From the NCBI GenBank assembly GCA_937874275.1, contig CALNAU010000135.1, forward strand, positions 1-8,527: a stretch of 8,527 nt of DNA, read 5' to 3'. The translations under genes and the position numbers were made by a program. The stretch comes from an uncultured Clostridia bacterium. GTDB lineage: Bacteria > Bacillota > Clostridia > Christensenellales > Aristaeellaceae. The notes under the pieces are model-generated. The model was not told the origin of the DNA. It searched no databases and was given only the letters and a program-made list of their open reading frames with translations. Shown in pieces: positions 1 to 5,511 of this stretch (position 1 is the stretch's first letter; each line of letters starts with the position of its first letter).

Positions 1-459
1 ACGGGCAAGCGGATTCCCCGCCCGGAGGGCCTGCCCGAGTGCCTGCTGACGGAGCGGGCGGGCTGCTTTGTCACGCTGCACAAGTTGGGCGAGCTGCGCG
101 GCTGCATCGGCACCATCGCCCCCACGCAGCCCTGCCTGGCGGATGAAATCATCCACAACGCGGTGAGCGCCGCAGCCCGGGACCCGCGCTTCCCCGCCGT
201 CCGCGCGGGCGAGCTTGATGACATCGACTGCTCGGTGGATGTGCTGGCGGCGCCGGAGGATATCGCCGATGAAAGCCTGCTGGACGTGAAGGAGTATGGC
301 GTCATTGTCACCCGGGGCGGGCGGCGCGGCCTGCTGCTGCCCAACCTGGACGGGGTGGACACCGTGGCCGACCAGGTGGCCATCGCCCGGCGCAAGGCCG
401 GCATCGGGCCGGATGAGCCGGTCAGCCTGCAGCGCTTCAAGGTGACGAGGTACCACTGA
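1..459 (+). CDS. amrA: AmmeMemoRadiSam system protein A (AMMECR1 domain), 5' end outside the window
   Basis: The reading frame is open from base 1, so this is the 3' part of a longer gene; the first 152 visible residues are all coding. The family hallmark GELRGCIGTI is at visible residues 30-39. It is followed by AMMECR1-like segments: a stretch of Ala-rich helix with DPRFPAV at about 57-63, and the GLLLPNLDG loop near residues 110-118. AMMECR1 proteins occur with a Memo-like dioxygenase-fold protein and a radical SAM enzyme; the biochemical role of AMMECR1 is not settled. The stop TGA shares its A with the ATG of amrS, which implies translational coupling. In many Clostridia this domain is the C-terminal half of a Memo-AMMECR1 fusion, so the missing part could be either a short N-terminus or a whole Memo domain; this is inference. 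A TTG at 85 is an internal codon, not the start, because conserved residues precede it. Confidence 0.93.
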   Translation, partial: TGKRIPRPEGLPECLLTERAGCFVTLHKLGELRGCIGTIAPTQPCLADEIIHNAVSAAARDPRFPAVRAGELDDIDCSVDVLAAPEDIADESLLDVKEYGVIVTRGGRRGLLLPNLDGVDTVADQVAIARRKAGIGPDEPVSLQRFKVTRYH

Positions 460-1283
460 TGCGCTGCCCTGTGTGTCCCCACCACTGCGAGTTAACGCCG
501 GAAGGCCCGCCCGGCCGCTGCCGCGCGCGGGGCAACCGCGCGGGGCAAAGCGCGCCGCTCAACTACGGGCTGGCCACCTCCCTGGCGCTGGACCCCATTG
601 AGAAAAAGCCGCTGTACCGCTTTTACCCCGGCAGTCAGATATTGTCCGTGGGCAGCTTCGGCTGCAACATGGATTGCTTCTTTTGCCAGAATGACAGCAT
701 CTCCTGCGCGGGGGCGGATGAGGTGCAGACGGAAACCTGGTCGCCCCAGCGGCTATGTGATTTGGCCGTGGCGCTGGTGCCCCGCGGCAACATCGGCGTG
801 GCCTTCACCTACAATGAGCCCCTGATAGGTTTTGAGTATGTGGCGGATACCGCCAGGCTGCTGAAGGCGCAGGGCTTGTATACGGTCGCCGTTACCAACG
901 GCTGTTTCTGCCCGGAGGCGATGGCCGATGTGTTCACGGCGGTGGATGCCTTCAACATCGACTTGAAGGGCTTTACCGCGGCCTGGTACAGGCGGTTGGG
1001 CGGCGACCTGGATACCGTGCAGGCGTTTATCACGCGGGCCGCTCAGTGCGCCCATGTGGAGCTGACCTGCCTGGTGGTACCGGGGGAGAACGACACCGAC
1101 CAGGAGATGGCAAATCTCTCCCGCTGGGTGGCAGACCTCAGCCCGGAAATCCCGCTGCATATCAGCCGATTCTTCCCGCGGCGCAATGCCAGGGACAAAC
1201 AGCCCACGCCCCGCGCCACCATCGAGCGGCTGTGCGCTGTGGCCGGGGAGCACTTGCGATATGTATACGCGGGGAATGTGTAG
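459..1283 (+). CDS. amrS: AmmeMemoRadiSam system radical SAM enzyme
   Basis: This 274-residue protein has a radical SAM CX3CX2C cluster motif (C69, C73, C76 in FGCNMDCFFCQN), which would bind the [4Fe-4S] cluster that cleaves S-adenosylmethionine. It also has the N-terminal Cys set typical of the family (C3, C6, C10, C21), followed by DPIEKKPLYRFYPGS at about 45-59. Further family blocks are FTYNEP (116-121), VTNG, a DLKGF segment, VPGENDT and a C-terminal ISRFFP. The enzyme's true substrate is unknown. The start ATG overlaps the amrA stop by one base, and a GAGG eight bases upstream serves as the ribosome site, so the two genes are one operon. The protein stops right after YVYAGNV. Longer family members carry a further Cys-containing tail at this point, which is absent here. 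The next gene converges on it with one base between stop codons. Confidence 0.94.
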   Translation: MRCPVCPHHCELTPEGPPGRCRARGNRAGQSAPLNYGLATSLALDPIEKKPLYRFYPGSQILSVGSFGCNMDCFFCQNDSISCAGADEVQTETWSPQRLCDLAVALVPRGNIGVAFTYNEPLIGFEYVADTARLLKAQGLYTVAVTNGCFCPEAMADVFTAVDAFNIDLKGFTAAWYRRLGGDLDTVQAFITRAAQCAHVELTCLVVPGENDTDQEMANLSRWVADLSPEIPLHISRFFPRRNARDKQPTPRATIERLCAVAGEHLRYVYAGNV

Positions 1284-1284
1284 C

Positions 1285-2664
1285 CTACACGCCCCAGGCG
1301 GTGCGCAGCGCGGCCACCGCCTCATCTAATTGATCGTCCCGTAGCCCCGCAAAGCCCATCACCACGGTGCTGGGCTTTGGCTTTGCCCGCATGCAGTATT
1401 CGCTCAGCCCCCGCAGGGGGATGCCGGCCGCGGCCGCGCGTTGGGTCAGCGCCTGCTCGCTCAGCTGCGGCACGGTCAGCAGAAAGTGCAGCCCGGCCTG
1501 CTCGCCGGATATGTCGGCATGGGGGATAGCACGAAGCAGTGCCAGCAGCCGCGCCAGCCGCGCTGCATAGGCGTTGCCCGCCCGCCGCAGGTGGCGCGCG
1601 TAGTGCCCCTGTGCGATAAAGCGGGCCAGCGTGTGCTGCTCAAAGCGGGATACAGTCTCCCCGGTCTTGTACAGCCCTTGGCGGTGTCGCTCCAGCAAGG
1701 CGTCCGGCAGCACCATGTAGGCCAGGCGCATGGAGGGGGCCAGGCTGCGGCTGAAGGTGCCGATGTAGGCGACCGGCGCGTCCCCCGTCATGCCCTGCAG
1801 GGCAGGCAGCGGGCGGGATTGGTGACGAAACTCGCTGTCGTAGTCATCCTCGATGATGAGGCGGCCCGGCCGCTCGCCCGCCCAGCGCAGCAGCTCGCTG
1901 CGCCGCCCGGCGGGCATGGACAGCCCCAGGGGGAACTGGTGGCTGGGCATCACATAGCACACGTCGGCGGTGCTCTTTCGCAGCAAGGCGCTGGACATGC
2001 CGGCCTCATCCACCGCCAGCGGCAGCACGCTCAGCCGCTGGCGACCGCAGGCGCGGTACAGGCCGTGATAGCCCGGATCCTCCGCGGCCACCACGCTGCC
2101 CTCGGGCAGCAGTTGCAGCAGCACGCTCAGCAGGTAGTCCGCCCCCGCGCCGATAACCACCCGCTCGGGGCCGGCCCGCAGCGCGCGGTATTGATAGAGA
2201 AAGTCGCTCAACGCCGTGCGCAGCGCCCAGTCACCCTGCGGGTCGCCCCGCTGCAACAGGTCCGGCCGGTTGTGCAGGGTCTCGCGCATCAGGCGCATCC
2301 ATACCCGCTGGGGAAACAGCGACGCGTCCGTCGCCGAGGTGCTGAAGTCAAAGCGGGGCACGGGTGCACTGGCGGGCTGTGGGCCGGGGTAGATGGAGGC
2401 AGTAACCTCCGGCAGCGGCTGCACCGCGTTGACAAAGAAGCCGCGCTTGCTCTCGGGGCGGATGTACCCCTCGTCCTGCAACAATTCATAGGCGGCGCTG
2501 ATGGTACTCTCGCTCACGCGCAGGTGGCGGCTCAGCGCGCGGCGCGAGGGCAGCCGAGCGTCCCGCGGGATGCGGCCGCGGCCAATCTCCCCCGCGATGT
2601 GGCGGTACAGCTGCTCGTACAGCGGTTGGTCCGCCGCCGGGTTCAGCCGACAGGTAATCTCCAT
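1285..2664 (-). CDS. MocR-family transcriptional regulator (GntR wHTH + aminotransferase-like domain), PLP lysine replaced by Arg
   Basis: This is a 459-residue two-domain regulator. Residues about 12-78 form a GntR winged helix-turn-helix (PLYEQLYRHIAGEI, then LPSRRALSRHLRVSESTI, then YELLQDEGYI). Residues about 105-459 form a fold-type I aminotransferase domain, with GAGADYLL, EDPGYHG, PSHQFPLG (241-248) and EDDYDSEFR (272-280). In MocR proteins such as GabR and PdxR a lysine in TFSK binds pyridoxal phosphate; here the motif reads GTFSRSLAPSMRL with Arg306 (codon CGC). The start is ATG 2664, preceded by GGAGGG four bases upstream; an in-frame TTG at 2676 overlaps that ribosome site and is less likely. 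It is divergent from an ECF S-component gene, which it probably regulates together with itself. Its ligand may be an amino acid, a B6 compound or PLP itself; the substitution leaves the binding mode open. Confidence 0.95.
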   Translation of the reverse strand: MEITCRLNPAADQPLYEQLYRHIAGEIGRGRIPRDARLPSRRALSRHLRVSESTISAAYELLQDEGYIRPESKRGFFVNAVQPLPEVTASIYPGPQPASAPVPRFDFSTSATDASLFPQRVWMRLMRETLHNRPDLLQRGDPQGDWALRTALSDFLYQYRALRAGPERVVIGAGADYLLSVLLQLLPEGSVVAAEDPGYHGLYRACGRQRLSVLPLAVDEAGMSSALLRKSTADVCYVMPSHQFPLGLSMPAGRRSELLRWAGERPGRLIIEDDYDSEFRHQSRPLPALQGMTGDAPVAYIGTFSRSLAPSMRLAYMVLPDALLERHRQGLYKTGETVSRFEQHTLARFIAQGHYARHLRRAGNAYAARLARLLALLRAIPHADISGEQAGLHFLLTVPQLSEQALTQRAAAAGIPLRGLSEYCMRAKPKPSTVVMGFAGLRDDQLDEAVAALRTAWGV

Positions 2665-2708
2665 GCTGCCCTCCAATCTGGTGTGGTAATAAACTCATAT
2701 TCTGGCAC

Positions 2709-2736
2709 TTTACAGGATACCAGTCTCTGCTATCAT
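2709..2736 (+). promoter_or_regulatory. Sigma-70-type promoter for the ECF S component
   Basis: TTTACA at 2709-2714 (5 of 6 to consensus) and TATCAT at 2731-2736 (5 of 6) are 16 bp apart. The predicted start near 2743 leaves a leader of about 33 bases ending in AAGGAGG. The -10 box overlaps the -10 box of the opposing regulator promoter. Confidence 0.72.
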
Positions 2737-2746
2737 TGTAGCAAAG
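2725..2746. promoter_or_regulatory. Imperfect inverted repeat over both -10 boxes, candidate operator
   Basis: CTCTGCTA (2725-2732) and TAGCAAAG (2739-2746) are inverted copies with one mismatch around a 6-base centre; the inner five bases of each arm (TGCTA/TAGCA) pair perfectly. The repeat covers both opposing -10 boxes, so a bound protein would block both promoters. The MocR regulator next door is the obvious candidate, although many MocR sites are direct repeats. A separate inverted TGGTA/TACCA pair lies at 2684-2688 and 2718-2722. Confidence 0.45.
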
Positions 2747-2762
2747 GGTGTGTATCTGTCAA
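2735..2762 (-). promoter_or_regulatory. Sigma-70-type promoter for the MocR regulator
   Basis: Read on the minus strand, a perfect TTGACA (2762-2757) and TACAAT (2740-2735, 5 of 6) are separated by 16 bp. Transcription would start near 2728, giving a leader of about 64 bases before ATG 2664. The -35 box extends into the start of the AAGGAGG ribosome site of the divergent gene, so the two transcription units share very compact control DNA. Confidence 0.75.
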
Positions 2763-2775
2763 GGAGGGCAATGCC

Positions 2776-3345
2776 ATGAGCAACAGCAAGCGCAAGAATG
2801 TACCGGCGGCCGGTCTGGCCTTCGCGGGCATGATGATCGCGCTGGTCTTTGTATCCAACTACATCAGCATCCCCACGGCCTTTTCGCGGCTGCACGTGGC
2901 CAATGCCGTGTGTATGCTGGCCGGTATGCTGTTTGGCGGGGTGCGCGGCGGCATCATCGCGGGGCTGGGCTCCGCGCTGTTTGACCTTACCTTCCCCGCC
3001 TATGTGGCCGAAAGCTGGATTACCTTCATCAACAAAGGCGCCATGGCGCTGGCCTGCGGCGTGATTGTCAACGACAAGGGCAACACCCTCAGCCGCCCGG
3101 TCATCAGCGTCATCGGCAGCCTGACGGGCGCGGTGCTGTACATCGCCTTGTACCTGTTAAAGAGCTACGTCCAAATCCGCTGGGTCACCCCGGTGCCGGC
3201 GGACACCTTGGCCGCGGCGCTGGTGGGCAAGCTGAGCAGCGCCGCCATCAACGGCCTGTTCGCCGTGGTGGTGGCCCCGCTGCTGTACGGCGCGCTGTAC
3301 CCGGCGCTCAAAAAGGCGGGTCTATACAACCATCTGCGGGATTAG
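2776..3345 (+). CDS. ECF transporter S component (substrate-binding membrane subunit)
   Basis: This is a 189-residue, strongly hydrophobic protein with about five or six membrane segments, near residues 11-30, 41-70, 83-99, 107-128 and 155-177. Helix 1 is Ala/Gly-rich (AAGLAFAGMM), as expected for S components that dock on the EcfT subunit. The segment RLHVANAVCMLAGMLFG, then GLGSALFDLTFPAY and WITFINKGAMA, matches the S-component families of small-vitamin ECF transporters; I recall this pattern from family knowledge and ran no search. The start ATG 2776 is preceded by AAGGAGG with eight bases between. No EcfA or EcfT gene is nearby, so it should use a shared energizing module encoded elsewhere (group II ECF). 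The substrate is not determined by sequence. The divergent MocR regulator suggests a B6-type vitamin or a related small compound, which is inference. It ends at a strong terminator. Confidence 0.85.
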   Translation: MSNSKRKNVPAAGLAFAGMMIALVFVSNYISIPTAFSRLHVANAVCMLAGMLFGGVRGGIIAGLGSALFDLTFPAYVAESWITFINKGAMALACGVIVNDKGNTLSRPVISVIGSLTGAVLYIALYLLKSYVQIRWVTPVPADTLAAALVGKLSSAAINGLFAVVVAPLLYGALYPALKKAGLYNHLRD

Positions 3346-3371
3346 GGCCCTACTCACCGACATTGAAATAC

Positions 3372-3404
3372 AAAAGCCGTCCGGACGCTTGCCGGACGGC
3401 CTTT
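3372..3404. terminator. Bidirectional intrinsic terminator between the ECF gene and argH
   Basis: A perfect 9-bp stem, GCCGTCCGG (3376-3384) and CCGGACGGC (3392-3400), closes a 7-base loop. It is preceded by AAAA, which gives TTTT after the stem on the minus strand, and followed by CTTTAT on the plus strand. It lies between two convergent genes and can stop both; the minus-strand (argH) side has the better U-tract. Confidence 0.9.
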
Positions 3405-3418
3405 ATCGTATGTAACGA

Positions 3419-4753
3419 TTACAACATCTCCCTTTTCACGCCCAGGTGCATGGTCTTTGCGTAGTCGATGTTGTCGTAAATCGCCTCGTCAATCAGGGGG
3501 GAGAATTGCTGCCATTCCTGCAGCGACAGGGCTTCCAGCGGCTTTTGCTGCTGCTCGGCGTAGAGCACCGTCTGCCCCACAATGCCATGCGCGTCCCGGA
3601 AGGCCACGCCCCGGCGAACCAGGTAGTCGGCCGCCTCGGTGGCGTTCATGAAGCCGCCCCGCAGCGCGTCGCGCAGGCGCTCCTCCCGTATCGACATGGT
3701 GGCGATGATGCCGTTCATCACCGTCAGGCAGCTGAGGGTGGTTTCCATCGCGTCGTGGAAACTCTCCTTGTCCTCCTGCATGTCCTTGTTGTAGGCCAGC
3801 GGCAGGCCCTTCATCACGGTCAGCAGGCCCATCAGGTGCCCGTACACGCGGCCTGTCTTGCCGCGAATCAATTCTACGCTGTCGGGGTTTTTCTTTTGCG
3901 GCATGATGCTGGAGCCCGTGGCGTAGCGATCATCCAGCAACACGAAGGCAAACTCCTGGCTGGAGAAAATCACCAGCTCCTCGCACAGGCGGGACAGGTG
4001 CGTCATGATGATGGCCAGAACGGCCAGCGCTTCCATCAGATAATCCCGGTCGCTCACGCCGTCCAACAGGTTGGCGTGCGGCCGTTCAAAGTCCAGCAGC
4101 TGGGCACTGTAGGCGCGGTCGATGGCGTGGGTGGTGCCGGCCAGCGCGCCGCAGCCCAGCGGGCACTCGTCCATGCCCGCGATGGCGTTGTTCACGCGGC
4201 GCAGGTCGCGCGTCAGCATGGCGTGGTAGGCCATCAGCCAGTGTTTGACGGTGATGGCCTGTGCGCGCTGCAGGTGGGTGTAGCCGGGCATGGGCACGGG
4301 GTGCTGCGCGGCCTTGGTCTGGATGGTTTCCATCAATTGCTGCAATACGTCGGCCAGCTGCCGGCAGCGGGCGCGGGCGTACAGCTTCATGTCGGTGTTC
4401 ACCTGGTCGTTGCGGCTGCGCGCGGTGTGCAGCACCTTGGCGGCATCGCCGATGCGCTCGCGCAGCTTGACCTCCACAAAGGTATGCACATCCTCAAAGC
4501 TGCCGTCGGGCACCAAGGTGCCGGCCTTCGCCTCGGCCAGCATGGCGCTCAGGCCGCTGTCGAGGGCGTCGCCCTGCTGGGCTGTAATCAGGCCGCAGCG
4601 GGTCAGCATCTTCGCGTGGGCAATGCTGCCCACAATGTCCGCCTCCAAAAGCCAGGCCGTTTGCACGGCATTGTTGTGAAACGCCGCCATGTCCGGCGCC
4701 ACATCGCCCTGAAACCGTCCGCCCCACAGCTTGTCCTCATACCCTGCCTGCAT
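3419..4753 (-). CDS. argH: Argininosuccinate lyase
   Basis: This enzyme cleaves argininosuccinate to arginine and fumarate, the last step of arginine biosynthesis, in the cytosol as a homotetramer. The 444-residue product starts with the typical LWGGRF (9-14). It carries HTARSRNDQV (109-118), the YTHLQ histidine (H160), GALAGTT (202-208) and the fumarate-lyase loop GSSIMPQKKNPD (280-291) containing the catalytic serine. The length is slightly below the usual ~460 residues, with no internal gap evident. The start is ATG 4753, preceded by GGAGG with eight bases between; the open frame continues upstream to 4948 without family similarity and would overlap the neighbouring gene. No argG is adjacent, so argininosuccinate synthase must be encoded outside the window. 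The 3' end runs into a strong terminator. An AT-rich leader upstream may hold its control sites. Confidence 0.97.
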   Translation of the reverse strand: MQAGYEDKLWGGRFQGDVAPDMAAFHNNAVQTAWLLEADIVGSIAHAKMLTRCGLITAQQGDALDSGLSAMLAEAKAGTLVPDGSFEDVHTFVEVKLRERIGDAAKVLHTARSRNDQVNTDMKLYARARCRQLADVLQQLMETIQTKAAQHPVPMPGYTHLQRAQAITVKHWLMAYHAMLTRDLRRVNNAIAGMDECPLGCGALAGTTHAIDRAYSAQLLDFERPHANLLDGVSDRDYLMEALAVLAIIMTHLSRLCEELVIFSSQEFAFVLLDDRYATGSSIMPQKKNPDSVELIRGKTGRVYGHLMGLLTVMKGLPLAYNKDMQEDKESFHDAMETTLSCLTVMNGIIATMSIREERLRDALRGGFMNATEAADYLVRRGVAFRDAHGIVGQTVLYAEQQQKPLEALSLQEWQQFSPLIDEAIYDNIDYAKTMHLGVKREML

Positions 4754-4807
4754 GTCTCTGCCCTCCATGGCGGGCATGGTATCACATAAATATACCGATG
4801 TAAACCA

Positions 4808-4867
4808 ATTGTATGCGACATATGGCGCGTATACACATGATATAGTGGAATTACAGCATAGATATGC
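4808..4867 (-). promoter_or_regulatory. AT-rich argH leader with candidate -10 box and ARG-box-like palindrome
   Basis: The stretch between the DUF523 terminator and argH is strikingly AT-rich for this window. On the minus strand, TACAAT (4813-4808) could be a -10 box about 55 bases before the start codon, but no good -35 box stands 16-18 bp upstream. GCATA-N2-TATGC at 4856-4867 is a perfect short palindrome in AT-rich surroundings, as ArgR operators often are. Neither the promoter nor ArgR control can be shown from this sequence alone. Confidence 0.33.
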
Positions 4868-4891
4868 AAAACCGGCCTCTGTGGGCCGGTT
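4867..4891 (-). terminator. Intrinsic terminator after the DUF523 gene
   Basis: On the minus strand, AACCGGCC (4891-4884) and GGCCGGTT (4877-4870) form a perfect 8-bp stem with a 6-base loop, followed by further T residues (TTTT in total across 4871-4868). It lies 22 bases past the DUF523 stop codon, so argH should have its own promoter downstream of it. Confidence 0.75.
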
Positions 4892-4913
4892 CATGAGGTA
4901 TCGTTGTCCGGCG

Positions 4914-5354
4914 TTACTCCGCCGCCTCCTTGGGCATCTCCACTTCATCCTCAGTATAGACCGGGATGCCCTCGTCCAGCATCATCTGGGCCAGCAGGCC
5001 GTTGCCGCTGACCAGCGTGCCCGTGAAGGTGCCGTCGTAGAGGAAGCCCTTGCCGCAGGATGGGCTGCGCGCCTTTAAAATGGCGGCCTCGCACCCCAGC
5101 AGGTGATACAGCCGCAGGGCTTCCTGTGCCCCGCGCAGGAATGTGTCCGTACAGTCCTCGCCCTCGCGGGTTTTGAGGCGGCCCTGCTGCCATTCGCAGG
5201 CAGGGCGCGGCGTGGGCAGGCCGCCCAGCTGCTCTGGGCACACGGGCACCAGCTCGTGGCCGCTCAGCTGCGCGGTCACCGCGGGGCAAAACTTGCTCTG
5301 CCCGTCATGGCGGCAGGCCACACCCAGCAGGCAGGCGCTCACCAATACTTTCAT
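4914..5354 (-). CDS. DUF523 family protein
   Basis: This is a 146-residue Cys-containing protein of a widespread family with no established function. It opens with MKVLVSACLLG and C14, continues with CPEQLGGLPTPRPACE (39-54), and has KARSPSCGKGFLYDGTFTGTLV in its second half. These are the conserved blocks of DUF523, and the full domain is present. The conserved Cys residues (C8, C14, C39 and the SPSCG Cys) could bind a metal or be redox-active; that is inference. The start is placed at ATG 5354 because the domain begins there. The sequence just upstream (TTCCCTCGTTTCGT) has no recognisable Shine-Dalgarno site, unlike every neighbour. The frame stays open upstream to 5537, but that part translates the palindromic repeat and has no family similarity. 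A terminator follows the stop. Confidence 0.88.
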   Translation of the reverse strand: MKVLVSACLLGVACRHDGQSKFCPAVTAQLSGHELVPVCPEQLGGLPTPRPACEWQQGRLKTREGEDCTDTFLRGAQEALRLYHLLGCEAAILKARSPSCGKGFLYDGTFTGTLVSGNGLLAQMMLDEGIPVYTEDEVEMPKEAAE

Positions 5355-5420
5355 ACGAAACGAGGGAATAAATGCACAGGTGGACGATGGATTTTTTCGT
5401 TCCCCGCTAAGCCGAAAGAA

Positions 5421-5459
5421 GGAGGCGTAGCGGCGTCTACGCCGACTGAGGGAGGTGAC
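5421..5459. repeat. Palindromic REP-like element in the deoD-DUF523 gap
   Basis: GGCGTAG (5424-5430) and CTACGCC (5437-5443) form a perfect 7-bp stem with a 6-base loop. An overlapping alternative palindrome, CGGCGT/ACGCCG, spans 5431-5444. The hairpin is flanked by GGAGG (5421-5425) and GGGAGG (5450-5455). On the minus strand it reads CCTCCCTCAGTCGGCG..., which resembles the short interspersed palindromes I know from gut Clostridia (CTCCCTCAGTC followed by a GC-rich inverted repeat). Only one copy is in this window, so repetition in the genome is inferred. The rest of 5355-5511 holds a run of six T at 5392-5397 and no gene I can support. Confidence 0.5.
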
Positions 5460-5511
5460 GTGAGAACGGAAAAAGACAAGTTCAGCCAAGCATTTATGAT
5501 CGAGTTGCGTA

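Noticed and set aside
753..1325. 190-residue minus-strand frame opposite amrS
   Set aside because: A shadow of amrS: no ribosome site and no recognisable domain.
1441..2775. Long plus-strand open frame running antisense through the MocR gene and in frame into the ECF S component
   Set aside because: The family similarity and the AAGGAGG site place the S-component start at 2776. The upstream part is Gln/Arg/Ala-rich low-complexity sequence typical of the antisense of a GC-rich gene.
2771..2779. Two-codon ORF (ATG CCA TGA) overlapping the ECF start
   Set aside because: It is only three bases from the GGAGG, too close for efficient initiation; the ATG at 2776 has ideal spacing.
3446..4789. 447-residue open frame antisense to argH
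   Set aside because: It is His/Val/Gln-rich with no domain, has no ribosome site, and mirrors the well-supported argH reading frame.
4754..4948. N-terminal extension of argH
   Set aside because: The known family begins near LWGGRF, a good GGAGG precedes ATG 4753, and the extension would cross a terminator and the DUF523 stop.
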